Positions 7,895 through 15,688 are shown, counted from the first letter of the stretch. The stretch: DNA of 19,815 nucleotides from an uncultured Selenomonas sp. (GCA_900552565.1 USAK01000032.1:1-19815), one strand, 5' to 3'. Numbers and translations: made by a program. Notes: generated by a model from the sequence alone, not told the origin.

Positions 7895-8012
7895 TTTGTC
7901 CAGGCAAGCCTGAGACTACTCACAAGTTCTTGTACACTCCAAAGGCGTTGGCTGTGTTCCTTGCTGAGCAAGGCAACAGCCTGTTCCCGACTAGCCATCG
8001 GTACATTTATCA
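7895..8012 (-). ncRNA. Candidate TnpB-associated omega/reRNA tail
   Basis: In IS605/IS607 elements the guide RNA of TnpB is transcribed from the tnpB 3' end toward the element's right end. Here the corresponding stretch is rich in hairpins: CCGA/TCGG at 7987-8001; a 32-nt stem from GGCTGT to ACAGCC with inner CCTTG/CAAGG stem at 7950-7981; ACAAG/CTTGT at 7922-7933; CAGGC/GCCTG at 7901-7912. Exact RNA ends and the guide cannot be set without knowing the element border. The role is inferred from family knowledge and position. Confidence 0.5.
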
Positions 8013-9234
8013 AATGTGAAAACGTGAATCGGCGATGCGATAGTTCTTCGTATCGCGCAGATTCAGCGCTGCATTCAAATCGCGGTCTTCCGTAAAGCCA
8101 CATGCGGGGCAGACGTAAACGCGGTCTTTGAGTTTCAGGCCGCTATGCACATGTCCGCAGGCGTGGCAGGTCTTGGAACTCGGGTAGAATCGATCCGCGA
8201 TGCGGAATTCAATCCCGATGACCCCTGCCTTGCGCCGTAGTTTCTCACGGAGGGAATAAAAGCGCTGCTGCGCCACGACCTTCGAGAGATGGCGGTTCTT
8301 CATCATGCCGGTCACGTTGAGGTCTTCCACCGTGATGAAGCGTGATTTTTGCTACACCAGTGCGTAGATGACCTGATTCTCGTGATTGCGGCGGAGATTC
8401 GCCAGCCGCTGATGCAATCTCTGTACCGATAATCTCTTTTCCTCTATGTTTGCAGAGGCAGTAGCAGTACTACCACCTTTCTTTTTTCGCATCTCGTATG
8501 CGGTTGAGACGCCTCTGCTCTCTTCTCAGCCGCTTCTCAAGCCGTCTGACCCGAGAAGACGTATTGATATTCTCAAAAATCCTGCCGTCGCTGACGATGG
8601 CAAGCGATTTGACACCGAAGTCCACACCGATGCCATCTGACTGCGGATGGTACGATGCTTCTAAATCATTGTTATAACGGCTCGTCTCCTCAATCTCGGC
8701 TGTGACCGAGACGTAGTAGCGGCCCGCTTCATAGGAGACATGCCCATTCTTGATGGTCACGCCCTGCGGCAGATAGCCAAATTTCTTCAGGCGCACCTTG
8801 CCGATGGTCGGGATCTGGATCTTATGCCGCCAGATGGTCCAGTCCCCCTTGTTGTTCTTCGGGAAGTAGAGCTTCACATTCTGCTGGTTCTTCCGCTTGA
8901 AGCGTGGGAAATGCGCCTGCCCTTTGAAGAAGCGCCGGAACGCCTGCTCCGCATTGACGAGGACCTTCTTGCGCGCCTTAGATCCGCATTGGTCAATCCA
9001 AGGGGATCTCTTCTTCAGCCTATGGTTGACGTACTTGTCGAAGTCATTGGCGGTGACAAAATGGGGCTGCTTCTCCTCGAGAACGCCGCGCTGATATAGG
9101 CGGTACAGCCAGATGTTGCGGGCAATGTACTGGTTCGCGAGGAAACGGCAGATGCCGAGAGAACGACGTACTTTATCCTTTTGGCTTTCGGTGAGCCGAA
9201 GTTCGGTCTTGAAGGATTTGAGCAACGGTTTCAT
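8010..9234 (-). pseudogene. tnpB: tnpB (IS607-type RNA-guided nuclease), frameshift plus nonsense
   Basis: The first part (9234 to 8470) is a normal TnpB N-terminus with the WED/helical regions and the RuvC-I Asp205 in GIGVDFGVKS. It then hits a stop, because one extra base, probably in the T6 run at 8482-8487 (A6 on the coding strand), shifts the frame. The other frame continues LSVQRLHQRLANLRRNHENQ, meets an in-frame TAG at 8352-8354 where relatives usually have Lys, then resumes with RFITVEDLNVTGMMKNRHLS (RuvC-II Glu), zinc finger CHACG...CPACG and DRDLNAALN (RuvC-III Asp). All catalytic residues survive but are on separate frames, so the nuclease should be inactive unless recoding or sequence error is involved. 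Its 5' end overlaps tnpA by 62 bp. An AAAGGGG abuts the ATG, so a TTG three codons downstream is a possible alternative start. Confidence 0.9.
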
Positions 9235-9829
9235 CCCCTTTCAGCTTTCCCCTATACTTCCGCAATCCATAAATGCGATAGGAAAATACATGGATGATGC
9301 TGATAAGATCTTGGATCATCTCGCGTTCTGGACTGAGGTCCTCGTTGTTGACGACAATGATCTTTGCCCCGTGCTCGGCCAGATGGCGCTCGAACCAGTC
9401 GAAGCCGAAGCGGACGAACCGGTCCTTATGTGCGATATAGATTTCGGCCACTTTACCTTCCTCTGACATCTTGATGAGTTCATTCCATTGTTTCCGCTTG
9501 AGATTCAGGCCACTGCCGATATCCGTCATGACACGATCGACAATGACACCGCGCGCATTGACAAACTCGCGCAAGAATGACACTTGGTTCTTCAAGTCGT
9601 CACGCTGCTTTGCCGTTGACACTCTGGCGTATAGGATCACTTTCTTCTGATTCTGCACTCTCGTGCTGTTCCCCATATACACATCCAACTGCTCCTGTGT
9701 ATAAAACCTCTGATTCGTCGGGGTTCTGAAAGCTTTCAACTTGCCCGCAACGTCCCACTTCTGGAGCGTCCGGACTGTCACACCAAGCATCTTGGCAAAA
9801 TCTTTCGGTTTATAGGTATTCATACTCAT
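9173..9829 (-). CDS. tnpA: IS607 TnpA serine recombinase
   Basis: 218 residues, full length for the family. The N-terminal MerR-like helix-turn-helix (YKPKDFAKMLGVTVRTLQKW, then PTNQRFYTQEQLDVYM) is followed by a serine-recombinase catalytic domain with YARVST, whose serine is the nucleophile, and the IS607-typical AHKDRFVRFGFDWFERHL and NNEDLSPEREMIQDL segments. It catalyses element excision and insertion through a circular intermediate in characterised relatives. Two ATGs (9829 and 9823) are possible; neither has a Shine-Dalgarno sequence, and the upstream region is very AT-rich with several TATAAT-like words. Intact here, so the element might still move while its tnpB is broken. Confidence 0.93.
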   Translation of the reverse strand: MSMNTYKPKDFAKMLGVTVRTLQKWDVAGKLKAFRTPTNQRFYTQEQLDVYMGNSTRVQNQKKVILYARVSTAKQRDDLKNQVSFLREFVNARGVIVDRVMTDIGSGLNLKRKQWNELIKMSEEGKVAEIYIAHKDRFVRFGFDWFERHLAEHGAKIIVVNNEDLSPEREMIQDLISIIHVFSYRIYGLRKYRGKLKGDETVAQILQDRTSAHRKPKG

Positions 9830-9867
9830 ATTATACTATATATACCTATTATATTATATTCTATATT

Positions 9868-10002
9868 TTATTTAACAGTTACAAGCTCCTTTCCGTTCTT
9901 GGCATCTCCCGCGATGGTGAAACCATGCGCTTCCCAGTCAATCATCTGTTTCAGGTACGTGCGGACTAAAAAATCGTCATCTGCAATAATCACTTTATAC
10001 AT
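9868..10002 (-). pseudogene. YesN/AraC-type response regulator, truncated to N-terminal 44 residues
   Basis: The ATG (GAGG about eight bases ahead, three bases after the stop of the binding-protein gene) opens a receiver domain: MYKVIIADDDFLVRTYLKQM, IDWEAHGFTIAGDAKNGKEL, matching the N-terminus of YesN-type regulators (the Asp triplet at 8-10 is the acidic pocket). After KEL the match ends, and four unrelated codons and TAA follow. The phospho-acceptor aspartate and the whole AraC DNA-binding domain are absent. The break coincides with the tnpA side of the IS607 element, so insertion is the likely cause. The rest of the gene is not found on the other side of the element. Confidence 0.82.
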
Positions 10003-10005
10003 CAA

Positions 10006-10947
10006 TCAATCCTCTTTCATCTGATAGGCATCCGCATCACCCTTCGTGATGACTTCATTCGAAATGAAATGGTCGCCGTCAATCCCTTCGCCTTGCAGTT
10101 CCTTCACGATGAGGTCGATGGCCATCTTGCCGCTCTCATGGCCATCCTGCGAAATCATGGCATCGATGCGGCCGAGGCGCAGGGCCGCCAGGGCATCGCT
10201 CTGGGTGTCCACACCGATGATGTGGATGGGCGGCTGATTTCCCTCCGTCGTATCGATGACACCGAGTGTCATCACCGCACTGGTCACAAAAAGCCCTCGG
10301 ATATCCGGATGCTGCCTCAGCATGTCCGCACTCTCCAGCGCGGCCTGACGGTATTTCGTATCCTCAGCTGCCACAGCAATAAGATGCAGATCTGTGTGTT
10401 CCCGCAGATAATCCCGAAAACCTGCCGTCCGCTTCATATGCGCATCCTGGTTCGCGCTACCAGCGAGGATGCCGACAGATGCCCCAGCAGGCAGCCGCTT
10501 GGCCATCTCCTCCGCAGCCATCTGGCCGATGCGATAGTTATCCGAGCCAACATAGGGGATCCCCGGCAATTTTTCATCGATGATCAGCAGCGGGATACCG
10601 CGCTACTGCGCCTCTTCCACCCACTGCGCCGTATGGTGGATGTTGACCGACGAGACGATGAGTGCATCGATGCCTTCCTGCAGAAGATCCTCGATGATCT
10701 GATCCTGTTCGCCATAGGCAGCTTCATTTTCTGGCGTCATGACGATCAGGCGGATGTGATTCTCCTCGGCGGCCTTCTGCATGCTAGACCGCACAGCCAG
10801 CCAATGCTCACTGTCCATCGCCTTGAGCACGACGCCGACCGTATAAGCCGGGCGGCTCATCTCTTCCTGCGCATCCTGCAAGGGCAGGAGGATGACAGCC
10901 GTGCCGACGAGCAGTGCCAGAAAGACAACTGCCATCGTACGCATCAA
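10006..10947 (-). pseudogene. Periplasmic sugar-binding (RbsB-like) protein interrupted by one in-frame TAG
   Basis: Two halves share one frame and are separated only by TAG at 10603-10605. The first half has an N-terminal signal or anchor (VVFLALLVGTAVILLPLQ), then YTVGVVLKAMDSEHWLAVRS and IDALIVSSVNIHHTAQW. The second has RGIPLLIIDEKLPGIPYVGS, ASVGILAGSANQDAHMKRTA, IHIIGVDTQSDALAALRLGR and IDAMISQDGHESGKMAIDLI, a complete Peripla_BP_4 fold. If TAG is read as one residue (ancestrally perhaps CAG, Gln) the protein is about 313 residues, normal for the family. Lying between a YesM-like kinase fragment and a YesN fragment, it was probably the ligand-sensing accessory of a sugar-responsive two-component system. 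A TTG near 10569 could restart the second half, but without a signal peptide. Confidence 0.85.
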
Positions 10948-11204
10948 CCTTCCTGCATCATCGCCTGAAGCCGGTCATCAAACGAAGCATGTACCGTAGC
11001 CTGGTAGATTGACTGCCAGCCGTTGTCCACGCGCTGTCCACTGCCCTTAGCTTGTTCGTAAAGTGTATCAGCAAATTCTCGCTCAAAAAAGGAAAGGGAC
11101 CGCTGCTGGAAAAAGATCGAGATAAGCAGGATGACGAAAAAATTGAGCAGCATAACTGCCGCAAACGTGCGCAATCGCAAATTCTTGTAAAAAGGGTTCA
11201 CCAT
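10944..11204 (-). pseudogene. N-terminal fragment of a YesM-like sensor kinase (or small membrane protein)
   Basis: 86 residues from the ATG at 11204 with AAAGGAG nine bases ahead. The sequence shows a basic start (NPFYKNLRLRT), one membrane segment (FAAVMLLNFFVILLISIFF) and an extracytoplasmic helical stretch (FADTLYEQAKGSGQRVDNGW, then TVHASFDDRLQAMMQEG), the pattern of the first ~90 residues of YesM-type kinases. The HAMP and kinase domains are missing. It stops in a TGATG overlap with the binding-protein start, and AGGAAGG inside it serves that gene. The neat coupling also permits a genuine small membrane protein. Truncation by deletion is favoured because the neighbours complete a YesM-PBP-YesN set and are also broken. 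Confidence 0.6.
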
Positions 11205-11236
11205 GCCAGGCACTCCTTTAAATATCTTTACTTTTT

Positions 11237-11265
11237 ATTATACGGCCATCATTCCAGATTTTCCA
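11237..11265 (-). promoter_or_regulatory. Promoter of the decayed sensory operon
   Basis: A perfect TATAAT (11237-11242) with TGGAAA 17 bp upstream (4 of 6 to TTGACA), about 33 bp ahead of the kinase-fragment start. The promoter seems preserved although its genes are not. Confidence 0.55.
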
Positions 11266-11343
11266 CCAATAAATCGCCAGCACCTTAATGGATATCTGAT
11301 TTTTTCAGCAAGGCATAACACTTACAATTTTCCATTATTTCCA

Positions 11344-11371
11344 TTGACTTTTCTCACATTTTGTTTACACT
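11344..11371 (+). promoter_or_regulatory. Promoter of the DASS transporter gene
   Basis: TTGACT (5 of 6 to consensus), 16 bp, then TACACT, ending about 23 bp before the start at 11394. Divergent from the sensory operon promoter, as expected for a regulator-target pair. Confidence 0.5.
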
Positions 11372-11393
11372 GGCAGAGAAAGGAGTGATTCGT

Positions 11394-12715
11394 ATGAATA
11401 AGAAGCAACGCAATGCCCTGATCACCATCGCGATTGGCGCAATCATCTGGTTTATGCCGATCCCCGCAGGCGTCACGGTCGTGGCCTGGCACTTGGCGGC
11501 TGTCTTCATCGCCACGGTTGTCGGCTTCATCCTGCAACCACTGCCAATCGGTGCTGTCGCCTTTATCGCCATCACCTTCTCGACCTTGAGCGGTCTGCTC
11601 AAAGTCGGCGATGCATTGAGCGGCTACGGCAATTCCACCATTTGGCTGATTGTCTGCGCCTTCCTCTATTCGCGCGGCTTCATCAAGAGCGGTCTCGGCA
11701 AGCGCATCGCCTTTGGCATCATCAAGGCCATCGGCAAGAGCGCTCTTTCCCTCGGCTACGCGATTGCCTTCAGTGAACTCATCATTTCCCCGGCCACGCC
11801 ATCCGCAACGGCACGCGGCGGCGGCATCATGTACCCGATTGTCCGCTCCCTCGCCGGCGCACTCGGATCTGAACCGAACGAAACGGCTAAGAAGATTGGC
11901 ACGTATCTCATGCAGGTCGGCTATCACTGCGACGCCGTCACCTGCACGATATTCGTGACATCCATGGCAGGCAACCCGCTCTGCGTAGCACTCGCGGCCA
12001 AGACGCTCGGCGTCGAGATCACTTAGATGGGATGGCCAGCGCGGCCATCGTGCCGGGCCTCTTGAGCCTATTGCTCGTGCCGCTCGTCATGCTCAAATTG
12101 ACGAAACCGGAGCTCGTCAGCATCCCGGATGCCAAGCAGCTCGCGCAGAAAGAGCTCGACTCCATGGGCCCGATGTCGCGCAGCGAGAAATACCTGACTG
12201 CCGTCTTCCTCGGCTCGCTCTTCTTCTGGGCCACCTCCGGTCTCACACACATCGGCGCGACGCCCGTCGCCATGGCCGCTGTCTGCATCATGATCATCTT
12301 TGATGTCATCAACTGGAAGGATGTCCTCAGTGAGAAGGGCGCCTGGGATGCCATGTTCTGGATGGGCTCCCTGATGACGCTCGCCTCGGCTCTCATCCTC
12401 CTGCTCTTCTACACCTACATCCACTACTGCTTCGCCAGCGTTACGGCGCGCATCAGCGCTCTTTACGCGGCCTTCATCGCCGTCAGCGTCGCCGTCGGCG
12501 CGCTGCCGCTCATGACGGCCATCATCTTCGGCATCTTCGCCGACGTGCCGATTTCCCTGACGCATTACGGCAATGGCTGCGCCCCGATCTACTACGGCGC
12601 AGGTTACGTCTCGCAGAGCGAATGGTGGAAGAACGGCTTTGTCATGACGACCATCACCACTGTCATCTATCTGACCATCGGTGCCGCCTGGTGGAAAGTC
12701 ATCGGCCTCTGGTAA
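11394..12715 (+). pseudogene. DASS/CitT-type dicarboxylate:sodium symporter or antiporter, broken
   Basis: Start at MNKKQRNALITIAIGAIIWF with GAAAGGAG eight bases ahead. The first part contains the conserved ISPATPSATARGGGIMYPIV segment and multiple membrane helices, then stops at TAG 12013-12015, where relatives have Trp (VEIT-W-MGW). Within 20 bp a single G is missing in GGATGG-CCAGC, which shifts the frame; the other frame continues ASAAIVPGLLSLLLVPLVML to ISLTHYGNGCAPIYYGAGYV and WWKVIGLW, a normal family C-terminus. About 30 residues also seem to be missing in frame between MGSLMTLASAL and ILLLFYTYIHYCFAS. Repaired length would be about 440 residues against a typical ~470. The family carries C4-dicarboxylates, citrate or tartrate; the substrate cannot be told. 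Confidence 0.88.
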
Positions 12716-12753
12716 TCCTGAAACTTCATGCAGTTATTATAAAAACGAATTAC

Positions 12754-12797
12754 AAAAAGCGCTGTCTCGCAAACGATATGCGAGACAGCGCTTTTTT
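12754..12797. terminator. Strong bidirectional intrinsic terminator
   Basis: Perfect 18-bp inverted repeat with a 7-base loop (core AGCGCTGTCTCGCA / TGCGAGACAGCGCT), flanked by A5 on the left and T6 on the right. It serves both the plus-strand transporter gene ending at 12715 and the minus-strand acetyltransferase ending at 12804. Confidence 0.92.
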
Positions 12798-12803
12798 CAT
12801 TCA

Positions 12804-13139
12804 TTAATCTATACTATGGAAATCCCGCACGGCTGCCGGGGGCTCCTCATGCTTGCCGAGCATCTTCTCCATCCAAGCGACGTCGTACCAGCGTCCGAAC
12901 TTGTAGCCACTCTGATGGAAGATGCCGGCCATCTGGTAGCCGAGCACACGGCCTTCCTGCTCTGCGACGAGATACGGGGAATGCTCGAATATCTTTTTGC
13001 GCCTCGTCTCCATCTCCGCCGCATCCGGCGCCTCGTGCTCAAAGGTGATAGCTGTCTTCTCTACATAATAAGCGTAGATGCGTGCCAGAGCCTCCGCATC
13101 CTGAGCCCGCGCCATGCGGATCTTGATGTTTTTCTCCAC
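12804..13139 (-). pseudogene. GNAT acetyltransferase lacking its acetyl-CoA-binding core
   Basis: 111 residues with an open frame and a GGTGGAG ribosome binding site. The N-terminus (IRMARAQDAEALARIYAYYV, ENTAITFEHE-like, SPYLVAEQEGRVLGY) and the C-terminus (MAGIFHQSGYKFGRWYDVAW MEKML) match phosphinothricin-type N-acetyltransferases, which are usually about 170-185 residues. The two ends are joined directly at VLGYQMAGIF. The 60-70 residues that normally lie between, including beta-4/alpha-3 with the R/Q-x-x-G-x-G/A acetyl-CoA loop, are absent. Family members often have LGY before the gap and LGYR at its end, so slippage between short repeats would explain an in-frame deletion. Catalysis looks impossible. 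It is cotranscribed with the flavin reductase gene, four bases upstream. Confidence 0.72.
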
Positions 13140-13143
13140 CGGA

Positions 13144-13701
13144 TCAGCCCTTGAGCTTCAGGCCATCGTGGAATGCCTTGCCGACGACGGGACCGATGAC
13201 GCGGTACGTCATGGTCGCGATGTCAAAGATGATGGGCTGGAGTTTGTCGTAGTCGACTTTGCCATCCGTCAGAACGGCTTCATCGGCCTGCTCGGCGACA
13301 ATCTTGCCGATGAGGATGCCCGTCTCATCGTCGTAGCTCTTCATCTCGCACTCGAGCGTCACGGGGAATTCTTCGATGATTGGTGCATTGACGTGCGCGC
13401 TCTTGTGCGTGTGGCAACCAGCCTTCTCGATTTTGTTGACCTTACGGCCTGTTTCGACACCGAAGTAGTCGGCAATCTCGACGGTGTCCTTCGTCGCAAA
13501 CGCCACGGTGAATGCCTTCGTCTTCTTGACATTGTCCGTTGTCTTATGCGGTGCGAGAAAGAGCGTGATCTCGCCGTAGTCCGACTGCGCGCCCCAGGCT
13601 GCATTCATCGCATTCGGCACACCGTTTTCGTCGTACGTGCCAATGATGAATACACCCTCCGGCGCGATGCATGCGTTCTTTCCCAAAAATTCCTCGCTCA
13701 T
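13144..13701 (-). CDS. Flavin reductase-like FMN-binding split-barrel protein
   Basis: 185 residues from the ATG at 13701; AAAGGAAG lies about eight bases ahead of it, whereas the in-frame ATG at 13707 is too close. The N-terminal FMN-binding split barrel is marked by EGVFIIGTYDENGVPNAMNA, AWGAQSDYGEITLFLAPHKT and TDNVKKTKAFTVAFATKD, typical of the flavin reductase-like family found in anaerobes. A possible role is FMN-dependent electron transfer; the partner is not evident. The C-terminal half (VNAPIIEEFPVTLECEMKSY, DKLQPIIFDIATMTYRVIG) follows the family pattern. The truncated acetyltransferase follows after four bases, so the two form an operon. An AT-rich stretch with TATATAAAG about 40-55 bp upstream may hold the promoter. 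Confidence 0.88.
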   Translation of the reverse strand: MSEEFLGKNACIAPEGVFIIGTYDENGVPNAMNAAWGAQSDYGEITLFLAPHKTTDNVKKTKAFTVAFATKDTVEIADYFGVETGRKVNKIEKAGCHTHKSAHVNAPIIEEFPVTLECEMKSYDDETGILIGKIVAEQADEAVLTDGKVDYDKLQPIIFDIATMTYRVIGPVVGKAFHDGLKLKG

Positions 13702-13807
13702 GATCATGACTTCCTTTCCTATCTGTCCTTCCCTGAGAGGATATACTTTATATATATTTCGTCTTCGCTCGATAAAATCCTGCTTTCTCACACCGCACCT
13801 GCACAAC

Positions 13808-13840
13808 AAAAAAACTGCCGCATCAAGTGGCAGTTTTTTT
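13808..13840. terminator. Terminator of the TRAP operon
   Basis: Twelve-base arms AAAAAAACTGCC / GGCAGTTTTTTT with a 9-base loop. On the minus strand it follows the dctM stop at 13865; the symmetric A/T runs make it potentially bidirectional. Confidence 0.85.
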
Positions 13841-13864
13841 GAACCGATAAAACGGGAACAGCAA

Positions 13865-15142
13865 TCACTGCAGGACAGCCGGGAGCCAGGTGGCCATCTG
13901 CGGTGCAAAACACAGGAGAACGATTTCGAAGCCCATGATGACAGCAAACGGCACAGCGCCCCGAATGATCTGGCCAATCGTGCTGTCAGGACTGATGCCC
14001 TTGATGACGAAGAGGTTCATGCCGACTGGCGGCGTGATGAGGGCCAGCTCCATGTTGATGAGCATGACGACATTGAACCAGATGAGATCGAAGCCGAGAG
14101 ACTTGACGATCGGATAGAGCATCGGCAGCGTGATGAGGATGATGGAGACGGTTTCGAGCACGCAGCCGAGGGCCAGGAGGACGAGGTTGATGCCGATGAA
14201 GATAATCCAGCGGCTGACCTGTGCGTTCGTGACGAGCGACATCAGGGTCTGCGGTGCCTGCAGGGCTGTCAGGATGAAGCCGAACAGCATGGCGCCGATC
14301 ATGATGGCGAAAATCATCGAGGTCGTCTTGACCGTGTCCTGCAGGATTTCGCTCATATCGCGGAGCTTTACCGTGCGATAAACAAAGAACGTGATAATCA
14401 GGCTGTAGAACGTGCCGACGGCAGCGGCTTCGGTCGGCGTGAAGAGGCCGGTGTAGATACCGCCGACGACGATAATCGGCAGCAGCAGGCCCCAGATATT
14501 TTCTTGGAGGGTAGCCATACGCTCCTGCCAGCTGGCTGCCGGCTGGCGCTCCATGTGGCGGCAGCGGAAGACGAGGTAGCAGATGAAGAAGAACGTCATG
14601 AGAACGCCCGGTACAACCCCCGAAATGAAGAGCTTGCCAACGGACTCGCCCGTGATGGAGCCGTAAAGAATCATCGGGATGCTCGGCGGAATCAGGATGC
14701 CGAGCGTGCCGCCCGCGGCGACGGCGCCGAGGACGGTCGTGCGTTCATAACCGCGCTTGAGCATTTCCGGGATGGCCATGGCGCCGATTGTGACGGCCGT
14801 GGCTACGCTCGAGCCCGAGATTGCGGCAAAAATGGCGCAGGCGAAAATCGTCGCGACGCCGATGCCGCCCGGCAGATGGCCGAGCCACTTGCTGCCGAGC
14901 TCGAAGAGGCCGTTGCCGACCCTGCCCTTGAGCAGGATCTCGCTCATCAGGATGTAGAGCGGCACGGCAACGAGCACGAAATCGTCGAGTGTCTTATAGG
15001 CAATGACCGGGATCTGCGTGAACGCCGCAGGGCCGCCGAGGAAGAAGAGCATGCCGAGCACGCCGCCGAGCAGTAGAACAAACGCCACAGGCATGCCGAG
15101 AGCGAACAAAGCTAAGATGATGATGGTATAGACAGCAGACAT
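13865..15142 (-). CDS. dctM: TRAP transporter large membrane subunit DctM
   Basis: 425 residues, the standard DctM length. It is hydrophobic throughout, with roughly a dozen membrane segments. Family landmarks include FVLVAVPLYILMSEILLKGR near the N-terminus, GGIGVATIFACAIFAAISGSS and ATAVTIGAMAIPEMLKRGY, then GGTLGILIPPSIPMILYGSI and a C-terminal LALITPPVGMNLFVIKGIS. DctM is the sodium-driven transport subunit of tripartite ATP-independent periplasmic transporters for C4-dicarboxylates, other organic acids or sialic acid. The ATG immediately follows the dctQ stop with no spacer, with an AAGGGAAGG site inside dctQ. It is the last gene of the dctP-dctQ-dctM operon before the terminator at 13808-13840. 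Confidence 0.96.
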   Translation of the reverse strand: MSAVYTIIILALFALGMPVAFVLLLGGVLGMLFFLGGPAAFTQIPVIAYKTLDDFVLVAVPLYILMSEILLKGRVGNGLFELGSKWLGHLPGGIGVATIFACAIFAAISGSSVATAVTIGAMAIPEMLKRGYERTTVLGAVAAGGTLGILIPPSIPMILYGSITGESVGKLFISGVVPGVLMTFFFICYLVFRCRHMERQPAASWQERMATLQENIWGLLLPIIVVGGIYTGLFTPTEAAAVGTFYSLIITFFVYRTVKLRDMSEILQDTVKTTSMIFAIMIGAMLFGFILTALQAPQTLMSLVTNAQVSRWIIFIGINLVLLALGCVLETVSIILITLPMLYPIVKSLGFDLIWFNVVMLINMELALITPPVGMNLFVIKGISPDSTIGQIIRGAVPFAVIMGFEIVLLCFAPQMATWLPAVLQ

Positions 15143-15688
15143 TCAACGCACCTTCCCTTCCGGATGTTCATTGCGATCCTGATCCAGCGGCAAGCGCAGC
15201 AGCTCGAAGAGGAAGCGGCGGGCAATTTCGCCGAGCAGCAGGAAGGAACCGGCGACAAGTGCGAACTGCGGGATAAACAGCGGAAAGCGCAGGATGGATG
15301 GCGAAAGCTTGTGGTACGTGTACGAAGACGTCACAAGGTCCATGCTCTCGGTCATCATAATCAAAAACAGCAGAAAAGCGATGACGTTGAGCACCATGTC
15401 GAGTTTGCGCTTCGTCTCAGGGGCGAAGCGGCCGGCGAAAATATCAACGCGCACATGGGCATTGTCGCGGAAAGCCACGGCGAGGCCGAGAAAGCCCGCA
15501 ATGATGATGGCGTAGGTCGCGACTTCGAGGACCCATTCGGTCGGGGAATGGAAGAAATCGCGTACGATGATTTCGTAACAGATAATGAGGGCCGTCAAAA
15601 GGAGCAGCAGACCTGCAATCACGGCAGCCAGGCGCGTGAGTTTGCCGAGCAAACGGTCGTAGAGCAAAACAATTTCTTTGAATGTCAT
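15143..15688 (-). CDS. dctQ: TRAP transporter small membrane subunit DctQ
   Basis: 181 residues with four hydrophobic segments, starting at an ATG preceded by AAGGAAG. Landmarks are the first helix LTRLAAVIAGLLLLLTALII, the FFHSPTEWVLEVATYAIIIA GFLGLAVAFRDNAHVRVD stretch, typical of DctQ proteins (a tryptophan-containing amphipathic loop and the HVRVD motif), and a last helix near FPLFIPQFALVAGSFLLLGE. It joins DctM in the inner membrane and supports docking of the substrate-loaded DctP. It lies 17 bp after dctP and abuts dctM directly. Confidence 0.95.
   Translation of the reverse strand: MTFKEIVLLYDRLLGKLTRLAAVIAGLLLLLTALIICYEIIVRDFFHSPTEWVLEVATYAIIIAGFLGLAVAFRDNAHVRVDIFAGRFAPETKRKLDMVLNVIAFLLFLIMMTESMDLVTSSYTYHKLSPSILRFPLFIPQFALVAGSFLLLGEIARRFLFELLRLPLDQDRNEHPEGKVR

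Larger units (their letters stand above)
7860..9875 (-). mobile_element. IS607-family insertion sequence (degraded)
   Basis: The gene pair tnpA (serine recombinase with N-terminal MerR-like HTH) and overlapping tnpB defines the IS607 family. These elements lack terminal inverted repeats, so both ends are approximate. The left end (tnpA side) is placed where the response-regulator fragment stops matching its family, near 9870-9880. The right end lies somewhere between about 7830 and 7900, beyond the structured tnpB 3' tail. tnpA appears intact, tnpB does not. The insertion separates a truncated YesN receiver from the LuxR regulator gene. Confidence 0.8.

Noticed and set aside
10006..10569. Independent short binding-protein gene starting at TTG
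   Set aside because: It lacks a signal peptide and the first half of the fold; the frame continues upstream through a single TAG to the rest of the protein.
13637..15076. Plus-strand open frame of 479 codons opposite dctM
   Set aside because: Highly charged, low-complexity product antisense to an unmistakable DctM; a coding shadow.
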